A stretch of 64,000 bases of DNA from Paraspadella gotoi (Eukaryota; Chaetognatha), in contig JBJCIZ010000239.1 of the NCBI GenBank assembly GCA_051294375.1, positions 405,078 through 469,077 of the forward strand, in the 5' to 3' direction. A program made the position numbers and the translations under genes. Each line of letters starts with the position of its first letter. Positions within the stretch are counted from its first letter, which is position 1. Below are positions 48,215-59,560 of the stretch, piece by piece. Below the pieces are notes generated by a model, which worked only from the letters and a program-made list of their open reading frames with translations, made no database searches and had not been told where the DNA came from.

Positions 48215-49300
48215 ATGACAAACTGCATTCAATTTTTCTCGACGCCATAACAGCAGCCATATTTATTATTTGTTATTTATTGTTATTGTTATTTTTATTT
48301 ATTATTCGAAATCAATTTATATTCTTTGTTTGTCTATTGTCGAATTTTAATTTTAATCAATTTTTTTTAAATTTTATCTTAATTAATTTATGTGTCATTA
48401 AATCCTAAATTAATTTTTTATCCTGACAAAGATTTTAATTTCTCCCCTTGAAATGCAAAGCCGTCGGATGGAAGGAAACAAGTAAAAGGTGCTGAGCTTT
48501 TAATAAGCATTAGAATTATCAATTAACTCATTAAGTATTTGGAAGAAAGTGAAGATAAAAGCAACATGTTCAACGGTTGGACCGCAGGGACATTCGTACG
48601 TGCGCACAATCTCAATTTCAGGTTCATTACTTTGTGGATAAGCGGCTAAGTGGGCTGAAGAGTGCTCTCGGCAACTTCTTTAATCCACTCAAGCATATGG
48701 TCCATATTATGGATCGTATGGATATTATAATTATTATTATGATTATATTCTTATTATAATATTATGGATCGTATGAACATATATACGGAGAGACAGACAG
48801 ACGGACCAGGCGTTAATTCTCAAAATCGCCGTAGAGCGCTACGAAAAATAATCTTGAGCGCAACGTTGCAAACGATATGAGCGAACGAAAATAACGGATG
48901 AAAAGTGAGGAGCTAAAAGTGAGGAGCGTAAAAGAGAGGAGCGATCAGCGAAAAACCACAAGTGACAAACACGGAGCAACAAACAAACGACGACGACGAC
49001 GACGACGACGACGAAGAACTCGTCAAACAGATTCCTTCCCATTTCCCTTAGTAATCATTTTCTCTTCGCGAAAACGAAAACCAAAAATAAAAATAAACAT
49101 GAGTGAAAAAAAATAAACGAATAAAATGACAAATCAATTAATAAATAAACGAAATGAATAAATAAACTAATACGTAAATAAATAAATACATAAATAAACT
49201 AAAACGTACATAAAAAATAAATGAATAGATAAATGAAATAAATAAATAAATAAAATTAAACTAATAAATAAAAGGTAGGACTCATTCCTTTTTCCTGACA
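48215..49300. other. AT-rich DNA with short repeats
   Basis: AT-rich DNA, two GGATCGTATG copies near 48710 and 48766, a (GAC)n run at about 48989-49013, and (AAAT)n at 49140-49275. No supported gene. Confidence 0.5.
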
Positions 49301-49344
49301 TGTTACGAACAGTTTTCCTCTTTCTCTCTTTCTCCTTTTACCGC

Positions 49345-49374
49345 TCTCCTTCTCTCTCTCTCTCTCTCGCTCTG

Positions 49375-49430
<56 letters not shown>

Positions 49431-49456
49431 CTCCTCTCCTCCTCTCTCTCTCCCTC

Positions 49457-49494
<38 letters not shown>

Positions 49495-49500
49495 CCCCCT
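49345..49500 (+). repeat. Interrupted (CT)n block
   Basis: CT-rich, about 155 bp. Confidence 0.9.
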
Positions 49501-49670
49501 CTACTCATCTACTCTCCTCCCGCCAATCAACACTTACCCGAAATATATCCTCGCGTGTCTTTCAGCCTTTCCCTCTTTTCTTTTTCTCCTCAGAGGTAGG
49601 ACGACCTTTCTCTTTTTTTCTTCTCCCTCACCAGCGATTGCGGTTTTGTTTTGTTTTTGCTCGTTTTCCA

Positions 49671-49812
49671 ATGACTTCGCCTTCCACCAGCAGCGGCGTC
49701 GGTAATGGTTTCGGGCAGCTGCCGGCTTTCGTGGGCGTTTCCCGCTGCCGCTCTGCGCTCGCGGCGGCGATTACCGATGCGGCGGACGCGACCCGGGAAC
49801 GTTGTGTCTCCG
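49671..49812 (+). CDS. Candidate first coding exon, CpG-rich
   Basis: ATG at 49671 opens MTSPSTSSGVGNGFGQLP and a further Ala/Arg-rich stretch (SALAAAITDAADATRERCVS) up to a good donor (TCCG|GTAAGC, GT at 49813), phase 1. GC content is far above that of the neighbourhood. No downstream exon or family could be identified. A Gly/Ser/Ala-rich N-terminus like this carries little information. Confidence 0.35.
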
Positions 49813-49969
49813 GTAAGCGGTTCCTTATCGCAAGCTCGGAGCTTGCTTGTTAGTTTGTTTTTTTCTCCCTCCGATTTGTCCTTAGTCTTTACCTTTCGCA
49901 ATCTTTGCTTGGTCGTTTTGTTTACGAGTCGGAAGTAGGATGTTACATTAGTATGAACCTATGGATTTA

Positions 49970-50140
49970 CAATCATATAGAGAGATTGATTGAAAGCTTG
50001 CATGGTCCTGTTATTTCATTATCTTGTAAGAGTGGTGGAGGCCTTAAACCACAAAGCCTGTCCCAAAGTCGGGGGCAAGATAGCTTTTTTATTAAATGAA
50101 CGGATTAATTTATATTGGGTTGTACTAATTTCATATATAA
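49970..50140 (+). repeat. Short interspersed element, copy 3
   Basis: The + orientation copy of the family at 10597-10830, from GATTGATTGAAAGCTTGCA to GGTTGTACTAATTTCAT. Confidence 0.6.
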
Positions 50141-51285
50141 ATTAATAGTCATTTTTTAATGCTCGTTATGATTATCAATGAGAAAAATTGTTGTCAACCA
50201 CCAGTATTACTTATACCAGTATACTGTTCAGAAGCTGGGCCACGAGAACAGCATGAAAATGATCGGATCATTAATGGGGAGCATAGAAGTTGCATAATGT
50301 GATATGCGACTCAAATGTGATGAAGGTATTAAAATATTAAAATAGGGATTTAGGTTGTATCTTGAATACAATGGGCAGCCAAGATTCTTGGTTGAAATTT
50401 TGAATTTCCCATCCGCGCATGCACCCACTCTACCGGGGAGGCATCTTATATTATTATATTATTGTACCTTATGGTTAGTGGTTTAGAATGCTCGCATTGT
50501 TCTTGCGTGTTTCTACTTGATATGTATGATTAAATATAAAGAGAAGCAATAGTGGTCAATTACATTCAATTTATTGTATTTATCAATTAATTATTATTCT
50601 TCATGCACAAGATACTAATGGTTATCATATATTATAGTGGTAAGCCTAAGAGAAAGGGCATAGTCGGTTCAAAAACCGGACCCGACAAATCCCTAGCTGA
50701 TTTATAGCTGCCTTTGACATAACAATCTTTCGTATCAAACATAGCCAGTCTCCCAGAACAAGATAAAATATCTTCCATTTATTAACATCGACAATACTAC
50801 TTGTGAGAATATCCTTGAATAATAATTGGGAAAACTAAAAACAACATTATTAAAACTCATTAAACACTATTTTGCTAAACCGTAAAATAAGACTATTATG
50901 AAAACGTGTTATCAAGAAGATATTGAGAATTGGTCCAAACTACTTTTACAATATGTAAATGAGATTGAAGAACATCATCTCATTTGAAATGAACAAAATT
51001 ATTCGTGCTAGGGCTATATACATTACCCTAAATATGTTCACTATAAATACTATAAATACTATAATACTACTTTCGCAGTATCACTGACATCATCTTCAAT
51101 AATCACTTCTCGTATTCACCAGAATCGCATTGTAATACGATTCTTCATAAGCTGAGTAAAGATTTTTAATGTAACTTTAATTAAAATTCTAAAAGTGAGG
51201 AACGAACAAAATTTTACTAATTATGATAAATTTTACAATTTACGCAGTAGGCCATATTTATACTAGTACTAACCCAATAAATTAT
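50141..51285. other. AT-rich intergenic DNA
   Basis: No coding exon or long repeat recognised. Confidence 0.5.
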
Positions 51286-51365
51286 TTTGTTAACGCTGAT
51301 GAAGGCTTGTATGTAAGCCGTTCTGATACTAATAAAGTCGTTGTAGAAAACATTAAAACGTCTTT
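51286..51365 (+). ncRNA. Hammerhead-like core motif (degenerate)
   Basis: AACGCTGATGAAGGCTTG followed by TATGTAAGCC gives the CUGAUGA element and a perfect 5-bp hairpin (GGCTT/AAGCC) like stem II of a hammerhead ribozyme. The expected GAAA does not follow directly; a GAAAAC occurs about 40 bases on. Such motifs are known in terminal repeats of Penelope-like elements. A relic at best. Confidence 0.25.
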
Positions 51366-52189
51366 CAAAACTTTTTTTAAAAAATGATTTCATTAAGTTG
51401 ATCAAATATAAAAAAAACTATATTTTAACTTAAAATTTTACCTGAAAATTGAAATTTTATATATTAAATATAGTTTTTTTAATTTTTAAACCACCTAATG
51501 AAATAATTTTAAAAAATGATTTATATTTTCTTTTATCAACTTTTGACAAGGAATTCAAATCAATTAAGTAAAGCCTATTTTGAATTTTTTATTCGGATCT
51601 GCTAATAAGCAGATCCCGACTCTATAATTCACTTTGTCGGTCCGTCGGTCCGCCCCCTCAATATATCTTTAACTTTGTTTTGTCTTTAGACTTAGCTTTT
51701 TTTTGATGCTCCTGTATGTCCTGAATCAACCTTGTTGAATTCGAAATAAAACGCATTAATATTGTGTGCTAACTACATATATCATGTCAGAATATCGAAT
51801 TATGATAGATTATGAAAAAAAGAACGATGTCTGTCTGTCTTTCTGTCTGTCTGTCTGTCCGTCCGTTCGTCCGTACCACTTTAGCAAAAGACTCCAATTA
51901 CTCGTGATTGGATGGATGGATTGGAATGAAATTTTGTGTGTGTGTAGGGAAGTGTGTGATTGAGCTGGATATGAAGTTTTGATGAAATCGTGCGAGTGAA
52001 AAAGTGTTTAAACTATTTGAACACCAATTACTCATGAGTGGATGGGACAATGTGGGTATGAAAGTGTGTTATTAAGCTGGAAATCAAGTTTCGATGGAAT
52101 CGTCTTAGTGGAAATGAATTTAAATAAAAAAAAAACAAAATATCAGTTTCACTAATTTATTATGCGAAGATCTTTCCTTTTATTTTCTT

Positions 52190-53000
52190 TTTGGAGGCCA
52201 AGATCCCCGTCGACAGGATCCCCCGATCAACGAGCCTACTGCCGGCAATTGGGCCCTCTTCCCTCGAATATTTGCGCCGCGCTTACGGCTTACGATCCCT
52301 CCCCGACAAGCTAAGTTACTCCTCGACAGGAAGGTCAAACTCGACGGCATGAAACCGTCCCAACACCTCGCCAGGCTCGTGAAAAGTCGACGACCGCTCT
52401 ATAGACGACATTCGCAAAGAACTGGTTCTCAGTGAGCTCCCTCGAGACATCCGGACCAATCTCATCGATCGGCTGAAACGGCAACCGCGCCGAGTTAGCC
52501 AAGGCGGCCGACAGCACTTCGACGCCAAACGTCAAACGAGCGCCGCCCTCACATGATCGTCGACGACCAGCCGTCTCCGACAATTCAGCGGCCCGACGAT
52601 CAAACATCTATCCGACCTGCAGCGCCGTCAACAGGCGCCAGGATATCGCCCCAAGGCCTACACCTAAGCAATAGCCGGACCTCATGACACCTCCAACGCC
52701 TCGTCAGATAGATCACCGCCCCACTCCTCCAAAAACTCAAAGACTGATCTGCCAATTGTCATGCGCATACCATACTCGGCGAAAGTCGCGCTAATCGTTG
52801 CGCAGAGAGGTTGTCATCTCCAGTAAGGGAAATACGCCCAAAAGAGCCGAGAAGACGGCGTGGCGAGTCGGCGCAGGTGACCCCGCCGTCACGTCGCCGA
52901 TGCCATCCTTCACCAAACGATTCCTCATACCATCCGCTCTCTCTCCACCGTCTTACTGCGACTCAACCGTGCGCACTGGAAGGACCTGGCTCCTATGATT
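52190..53000 (+). pseudogene. Degenerate Ty3/Gypsy-type gag fragment
   Basis: The sequence from AGATCCCCGTCGACAGGATC onward matches the gag pieces at 59005 and 62840 (reverse). It encodes, with several frameshifts, NWALF, KLDGMKPSQHLARLV and ELPRDIRTNLIDR-type gag segments, then more GC-rich coding-like DNA with a possible Cys/His remnant (CAYHTR) near 52760. Many frameshifts and stops make it non-functional. It sits inside the palindrome-ended element. Confidence 0.65.
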
Positions 53001-53370
53001 GGAGACGTGAGCCATGCTCTCACTAATTCTCCACTCCGAAGCGCGTCGCCGCCCAAACGTCCTCAGCTTCAGGCGGCGAAGGCATACGCCCATCGCCTGC
53101 GACTCGACGGACATCCGGCCACATAAGCGGACTCAATTTGGGCCCAAGATTGAAGTGTTCATCAGTCACCGGACGCTTCACAGAGCTCCGCCATTTCTTG
53201 GCGGAGTTCTTTTCTTGGCCGCCAATCAACCGCGAAAGGAATCCTCTTTTCCGGATTTGAAAGAATTTTTCAACAATCACGCGCCCTGCTCCGTTCGTCA
53301 AAGACGTCCGCCCACGTCAATTTTGTCGATCAATCCGACAGATATTATATCCTGCTGGCCAAATTTCCAA
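53001..53370 (+). other. GC-rich coding-like remnant
   Basis: GC-rich DNA continues from the gag fragment with open but unrecognised frames, probably a degraded downstream part of the same retroelement. It ends at the GCTCAC repeat. Confidence 0.3.
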
Positions 53371-53384
53371 ACAAGTGGTCCACG

Positions 53385-53432
53385 GCTCACGCTCACGCTC
53401 ACGCTCACGCTCACGCTCACGCTCACGCCGAC
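53385..53432 (+). repeat. (GCTCAC)n hexanucleotide repeat
   Basis: About eight tandem units of GCTCAC. The Arg-Ser and Leu-Thr frames across it are repeat translations. Confidence 0.95.
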
Positions 53433-54087
53433 ATTTGAAATTCGAAGAGCCAAACACGGCGTCCGCCATTTTATTCCAAACACAAGGTCCGGCCCTTGTC
53501 AAGCTCGGGGCGAGACGTCTCTCCCCAGAGAAACTGGCGGTTTTGCGAAAGGCATAACTAGAATAAGAATGGAATGGGAATTTGGGCGTCGCAAGCAACG
53601 AACACACAAAGCCCATGGTCATCCCCAGCGTCCCACTTTCTTAAACCTCTATTGACCGATTCTTTTGGACTCTCTGGTCACCTTTAGGCTTCCTTCTGTC
53701 GAAGCCCGATACTAACCTCCCACATGCATCTGACCCATGCAAGATCCCATGTCTTCCTCTACCGCCACACACCATCACTTCGAGGGCGGACCGACGGACC
53801 GTACAAAAGGAAATTATAGAGTCGGGATCTGCTTATATAGCAGATCCCGACTAAAAAATCTCAATGCTTTCCATTCTTTGCCTCAATTGTCCTAGTCTCA
53901 AAAGCAGAGAGAGATTTCCTCCCAAGATCATGGCTCCATCAGAAACTAGTATGTGTTCCCGGGTCTTCGAGTACAATCTCTTGGATAATCAGATAAACAC
54001 AAAAACAAACACTTTCAATCAGTTTACGAAAGAATCTTTTTAAGTTTTAGCGATTAGCCATCNNNNNNNNNNNNNNNNNNNNNNNNN

Positions 54088-55889
54088 ACAGAATAAGTGG
54101 TCAGATGAGAGAAGTACAAGTGAGACAGATTGATAAGTTGTGGAAAGAAGTGAACTTAGAGAGAGAGAGAGAGAGAGAGAGAACAGGGATAAATAATATA
54201 AATGAATACATTGTGCAATTACAACAAAGATAAATGGCATTGAAACTAAAATTAGTAAAATTTAACAATTGTATAGTTGATAGAAAGTGAAAAATGAAAT
54301 GAATTTGTGAAAAAATGAAATATGAAATTTTAAGTGTTAAGTAAATGATTAAAATGAAATTTAAGGTAAGAAAGAGCCATTGAGATCTTTTGAACCACTG
54401 ACGATCCATGTGAGATATCAGGGACAGTGAGAGGGAGGTGAATGGGTCATTCCATGCTCATGTGTTGAGCACGCAAAAGGGCGGCTCATTGATTTCAGTT
54501 ACCGCAAACCGACCACACAGACCAATACATTCCCTTCACCTCACATGCCCCTGTCACAAGTGCCACGGTCGATCCCTTACCAGGAGAGCGTTTGATTCCT
54601 CAACCCCGAGCTTCAGGCCGCCGAGCTTAGCACGTCAAAAGAGCCTTGGCGATCAATGCTACCCTCTGTGGCCTTCGAGAAGCCAGGTATCGGCCGCGCT
54701 GGCTGAGGACAGTAGGCCAACAGGGCTGTCCAAGTAACCGGACGAGTTCTTCCTCCACCCCAGGAGGCGAAACGGGAGCTTGCTGCTGAAGACCAACCGC
54801 GCCCACACGCGCAAATGGAAAATATAACAGAAGCGCCCAAGAAGTGCACTTGTCCTCCCTACCACAGGGATCACTGAATCATTGGTGGGGTTTGTAGCAA
54901 AGCAGGGATCTCAATTCAGTGACGGCCCGCGGCTCCCTACGTGAGCATTTGGTGAACCGAAAGAATAAAATCCAGACCGAAAACATCAGGAGCCGTCTAC
55001 TGGGGCCTGTGCAGGGGCGGGTACAAGCCTGCACAGCAGCATACGTGGGCGAGACAGCAAATCTCTTACAGATCGTTTCAGCACATAAAACTTACCGTGA
55101 TGACAGAGGTCATTACTTTCCGCAATAGCTGACATCACAGAAAACAGGCCATTTGTTCAGAGATTCCAGACTGTCTCGTGCTGTCCCATGACCAAACTGG
55201 TTCTCAAAGTATTAGAGAGCAGTCTACATTCAAAGCCTCGAGCCTTTGAACCGTGATGGAGGGAGATTCGACCTCCTCAAGCTATGATTCGCTTATCAAA
55301 AGTGTGGTGGAGGCCCGCCCACCACGCCGACAATGATTCCCTGTCCACTCAACCGAGACAGGCGAGACCTTACGCAGGCATGGAAACGATGCCACTCCTT
55401 CAAATGCAGCAACTCAGTCCCTCTCTCCTGTGGACTGAGCGTCGCCAAAACGAGGCTTCAGGAGGAAGAGAGGATCTTATCATCCCTGTCGCAAAAGTGG
55501 AAAAATAGACAATCGCCCACCTCGCAGCAGCGAGAAGAGGCACGGCAGGCGTATCAGCCAGAAGACATAAGAGTGGCATTGGGAATTTTTCGCCTGTACA
55601 TCCGGTGCAGAATTACTGGTTCAGTGACTCTCTCTCAGCCACTGACGCGCCAATGACCGTACATGCCATGCCCTCATTTGCATAACCAGGGAGCCAGCTC
55701 TTTTGAGCTTTTCTACTCCTAAATTTCATTTAATCATTACTAACACTTAAAATTCTCATATTCATTTTCACAATTTCCTTTCATTTTTCACTTTCTATCC
55801 ACTTACAATTGTAAATTTTACTAATTTTAGTTTCAAAGCATTTATCTTGTTTTACATTGCACAATGATATTAATTATTGTTATCCCTGT

Positions 55890-55921
<32 letters not shown>

Positions 55922-56005
55922 AAGTTTCACTTCTTTTCACAACTATTCAATCTGTCCTCCCTAGACCTGTCTCTCATCTGACCACATTCTGTCTCACCAC
56001 TTTGT
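54088..56005. mobile_element. ~1.9 kb element with ~280-bp inverted repeats
   Basis: The left arm (54088-54380) and right arm (about 55715-56005) are reverse complements at roughly 85-90%, including a (GA)n run in one and a (CT)n run in the other at matching positions. The 54381-55714 interior is GC-richer. It has short open frames (54438-54737, 54919-55128, 55333-55656) that I do not recognise, and repeated GTCACTGA-type words. The left end is cut by a 25-base gap at 54063-54087. It could be a foldback or MULE-like non-autonomous transposon. Confidence 0.65.
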
Positions 56006-56022
56006 TGGAAAACTTTACCCTA

Positions 56023-56029
<7 letters not shown>

Positions 56030-56067
<38 letters not shown>

Positions 56068-56083
56068 TTCTCTCTCTTCTAGC
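56030..56083 (+). repeat. (CT)n block
   Basis: CT-rich array just outside the right arm of the long-TIR element. Confidence 0.9.
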
Positions 56084-56099
56084 CACAAATTTTAAACCA

Positions 56100-56140
56100 T
56101 TCTGTCAATAACGCTGATGAAGACTTGTAAACAATCGAAA
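56100..56140 (+). ncRNA. Hammerhead-like core motif
   Basis: ACGCTGATGAAGACTTGTAA followed by ACAATCGAAAAC has the order CUGAUGA, a short imperfect hairpin (GA-TTGT/ACAATC) and GAAAA, as in a hammerhead core. Stems I and III are not evident, so it may be a relic of a Penelope-like element or chance. Confidence 0.25.
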
Positions 56141-56209
56141 ACAGTCTGTTCAACTATAAATAATTCGTTGCAAACAAAAACTTTGTCATTCTCTAAGTAC
56201 TATCTTATA

Positions 56210-56262
56210 ACATAAACAAGTTGAGCAAACAATGTCGGATCTGCCCCACTGATCATGTATCG
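56210..56262 (+). mobile_element. Solo end of the small MITE family
   Basis: ACAAGTTGAGCAAACAATGTCGGATCTGCCCC matches the right end of the MITE at 57296-57425, over about 33 bp. No partner arm is seen nearby. Confidence 0.5.
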
Positions 56263-56560
56263 GTAAATTTAATTATGATTAGATTATTAATAATTAATTC
56301 AAGTTAATTAATTATTTAATTAATTAATAATAATTTATTCAAGTTAGTTATTAATAATTAGGCAAATTAATGAATTAATTTGATAGAAATTTTTTTGATT
56401 GATTAATTGACTGATAATTAATTGAATTAATTAATTGACTATTGATTAGTAACTGATAATTATTTGATTAATTAGATACATGTTATATTACATTTAAAAA
56501 AAAGAAAAAGAAGCATAATCAATTGTGAAATAGTTCTTGTTTTTTCCATTTAACTCATTT
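56263..56560. other. AT-rich (TTAATTAA)n-like DNA
   Basis: Very AT-rich with TTAATTAATTG words; no gene. Confidence 0.5.
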
Positions 56561-57295
56561 TCACTTCAAACATTCTATCGAACTTAATTTCCAGTTTAAG
56601 TCAACACTTTTCTACCAAATTACAAAATTTCATCAATCGCCATCCACTCATGAGTTAATTGTGTTCAAATAGTGATATATTTTTATTTTTTCAAATTTAA
56701 ACTCATGTTCACTCAGCCGATTCCATCCTAAACTTCATACAAGGCTCAAGTCACACACTAACCCCCCACTCACAAATTCAATTCCAATCCATCCATCCAA
56801 TCACGATAATTGGTGTTTTTCTAGGGGGACATGCGGGACGGACGGATGGACAGACAGACGGACATCGTTTTTTTTTGCATAATTTTATCATAATTCGATG
56901 TTCTGAACAATGATAATGAAGTCGAAATATAGGGCCCGGACGACAGAGAATTATAATGGGACTTGAGCGGCCTTAAATATTGAGTCATGCAAGAGGCAGC
57001 CAGAAAAAAAAAGAATCAAAAGGCAAGCAGCAGAAGCAGGCGGATAAAAGAGACGAAAAAAGAAAGAGCTTCTAGATCAGCGACTAAACATAGATGCATA
57101 GAAAAAAGATGATAAGTTGAATAAAATGATGAGTCGAATTGTAAAATGAATGCAAATTCGAATAAAATATTGCTATGAAAAAGATGGAGTTGAAGTGTGA
57201 GTGAAAATAAATTGATGCGGTTAAAAAATTTGCGAGTTAAAAAAAATTTAAAAAAAATGTGATTTATCATCTGATTATCTGATTAACGCTTAATA

Positions 57296-57426
57296 TCGTA
57301 GGCACATCCGACATGTTTGCTCAAACTTGTTGAAAAAAATGTTAGCCTTTATTTTACAGCAATCTAATACGGTCGTAAAAATTTTAACAAGTTTGAGCAA
57401 AAATGTCGGATCTGCCCCTACGATAA
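57296..57426. mobile_element. ~130-bp MITE with ~37-bp TIRs
   Basis: The left arm reads ATCGTAGGCACATCCGACAT then TTGCTCAAACTTGTT. The right arm is its reverse complement, with the fuller end TCGTAGGGGCAGATCCGACA. It has no coding capacity. Confidence 0.75.
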
Positions 57427-57429
57427 TGT

Positions 57430-57830
57430 AAGTAATAATAAGTAATGAAGTAATAAGCTAACTTGTCAACTTGCATAATTTAATCAATTTGGTCAACTGA
57501 CATAATTTGTTAAACTGACTTAATTTTCTACTGAGCAAATTTGGTTCAACTGACATAGTTGACCATTAAGATATTTGGTCAACCAGCATAATTTGCTCAC
57601 TGGCATATTTTATCAACTGGCCTAATTGATCAACTGGCATAATTGGTCAACAGGCCATAATTTGGTCAACTTGCAGACTTGATCAACTTTAAGAATTTGG
57701 TCACTGGCATAATTTGGTCAACTTTAAGAAATTTGGTCAACTGGCATATTTTTTGTCAATTGGCATAATTTGGTGATCAATCATCAATCAATCAATCAAT
57801 CAATCAATCATCAGAGAGAGAATTATTTAT
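57430..57830 (+). repeat. ~18-bp minisatellite, array 1
   Basis: About 20 degenerate units of the type GGTCAACTGGCATAATTT. A second array with the same consensus is at 59720-60230. Confidence 0.85.
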
Positions 57831-58559
57831 CCTAATTCGATGTTCTAACATGATATAAGTGTGTGTCCAACAATATTGAGGGGGCGGACCAACGGAACCA
57901 CAAAGTGAATTATAAGAGTCGGGATCTGCTGAAAGCACATCCGACTAATAACAAATTAATTTCATTCATCTACAATATAAATATGCTTTAAAGGTTTCAA
58001 GTAATGTATAAAATTATAAAAAAAATTACAAGCTATTTTAAGACACTTAATTATACTTAGGCTAAGGGCAAATATTTCTGTAATCTTGTAATTCACAGAA
58101 ACTGATGTTACATTCTTGTTAATTTTTTTTTCATACATTTTGTATTTTCATGTAATTTAATTTGTTTTGTTTAAAGAAAAAACAAAAATGAGTTGTAAAT
58201 TGAAATATGCTTGCTTTTATTTAATGAAATATTTTTCTAATGATCGAATATTAATTATATTACATTTATAAAATATTGTCTCGTCTTTACACTTGGATGG
58301 AACTTTCACGTCTTCCAGACCATTCTTTCTAGGTTATCCCAGTTTGCCGCAACCTCCGCCACCAACGCAGCGAACTAATGCCGTGCTATGTTCGCCAAGA
58401 CTCGAAAGCTTCTAATTAAAACACCCAGAGGGACCGAGAACAGCTTCGTGATCGTAAAGAGCTGTGATGCCGAATTGTGATGGCAACAGCTAGCGCTGGG
58501 ATGACATCCATTTGGTCTGAGACGACAACGATGACAATGTCTCTTCTGGTCAGCATTGT

Positions 58560-58790
58560 CTAGTCATTGTCTCTGTAGGGTTTGAACCCCTTTCTTCCTC
58601 CACTCTGGGTGACTAGCCATCTCGTATCAATGAGACATATATCTACGAGAGTTTAATATTTTAGAACTTAAAATAATTGATAATGCAATGTAAATAAAAG
58701 AATCTTCATAGAGATTCGATCTCGGGACTTTTGGCCCACTTCAATTTGCTTAGTGGAAGGCGCCACTCTGTTTCACAACTTTATATATTC
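58560..58790 (-). repeat. Two tRNA-like (SINE-like) segments
   Basis: On the - strand, GGGTTCAAACCCT (near 58575) and GAGATCGAATCTC-like DNA (near 58712) are B-box/T-arm-like. Each is preceded by an A-box-like GGCTAGTCACCC or GAGTGGCGCC. These are the reversed partners of 63080-63300. Confidence 0.45.
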
Positions 58791-58972
58791 ATTTACAAGT
58801 TTATCTATTGTAGTATGTCAATAACATTATTAAAACAAAAGACATATTAACACATATAGTTTAATAGGTGTCATCACTAGTACTATTATGTTCATTATTG
58901 TTATCTACATTTCCATTGTTAAGTCTTTAACCTTCACAAAGTATTTCTCATATAGCATATACTCGCGCAAGA

Positions 58973-59335
58973 TTAGTCACGCCAAAGACAAGTTTGCCTT
59001 TTTGGAGGCCAAGATCCCCGTCGACACGGATCCCCGCATAACGAGCCTACTGCCGGCAATTGGGCCCTCTTCCTCGAATATTTGCGCCGCGCTTACGGCT
59101 TACGAATCCCCGACAAGCTAAGTTACTCCTCGACAGGAAGGTCAAACTCGACGGCATGAAACCGTCCCAGCACCTCGCCAGGCTCGTGAAAAGTCGACGA
59201 CCGTCTCTATAGACGACATTCGCAAAGAACTGGTTCTCAGTGAGCTCCCTCGAGACATCCGGACCAATCTCATCGATCGAGCTGAAACGGCAACCGCGGC
59301 CGAGTTAGCTAAGGCGCCGGACAACAAGTATGTCA
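58973..59335 (+). pseudogene. Ty3/Gypsy-type gag fragment
   Basis: AKDKFAFLEAKIPVDTDPRI, then LFLEYLRRAYGL, KLDGMKPSQHLARLV and ELPRDIRTNLIDRAETAT are readable across frameshifts. These match the gag matrix/capsid-like region of LTR retrotransposons. The 5' part, zinc knuckle and pol are absent. It ends abruptly where the GC-rich block begins. Confidence 0.7.
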
Positions 59336-59344
59336 TCCTTCATA

Positions 59345-59560
59345 ATCGCTTCCCCCGGGGGCGTACTGGGGCGGCCCCGCGGGGTGCCCGCGCGGGCGCC
59401 CCGAGGGCAGGCAAATCCTTACCGCCTAGGGCGGCCCCTGTAGCCTTTTTTTTGGAGCCCCAAGGGGCCACTCCAGGGGAATCCCCCAGGGGCTAGAAAA
59501 ACCTTGCCCCCTGGGGCTACCCCCAGGGGGATGGATTTTCTGCCCCCTGGAACGGCTCTC
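59345..59560. repeat. GC-rich self-complementary block 1
   Basis: Dense short palindromes and near-palindromes: CCCCCGGGGG (59352-59361), GCCCGCGCGGGC (59386-59397), and several CCCCAGGGG or CCCCCTGGGG words. They stand out sharply from the AT-rich surroundings. The same style appears at 61322-61580. No coding role is supported. Confidence 0.75.

Larger units (their letters stand above)
51583..53862. mobile_element. ~2.3 kb TIR element with palindromic ends
   Basis: The left end (51583-51660) and right end (53784-53862) are inverted repeats of about 75 bp. Each terminus is itself a palindrome: CGGATCTGCTAATAAGCAG/ATCCCGAC on the left and GTCGGGATCTGC(TTATATA)GCAGATCCCGAC on the right. Both are followed inward by TCTATAATT and a GGTCCGTCGGTCCGCCC block. 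Inside lie (TCTG)n and subterminal DNA shared with 56560-56960, a broken gag fragment and no transposase. The class is unknown. Confidence 0.7.
56560..57955 (-). mobile_element. Second copy of the palindrome-ended element, reversed and interrupted
   Basis: 57890-57955 is the reverse of the left end at 51583-51660 (GGGGGCGGACC, CACAAAGTGAATTATA, GTCGGGATCTGC). 56560-56960 is the reverse complement of its subterminal DNA (51760-52130), including the (GACA)n and ATGGATGG words. In between lie the small MITE (57296-57425) and the 18-bp minisatellite. The other end is not recognised. Confidence 0.55.
57985..59335 (+). repeat. Left arm of a ~6 kb inverted repeat
   Basis: This ~1.35 kb arm is the reverse complement of 62547-63960, with modest divergence. 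In + orientation it contains, in order, AT-rich DNA, the reverse of the ORF at 63303-63563 (broken here), two reverse tRNA-like segments and a gag fragment. Confidence 0.75.

Noticed and set aside
53014-53655. A 213-codon open frame on the + strand
   Set aside because: It crosses the (GCTCAC)n repeat and degraded gag-like DNA, and shows no recognisable domain.
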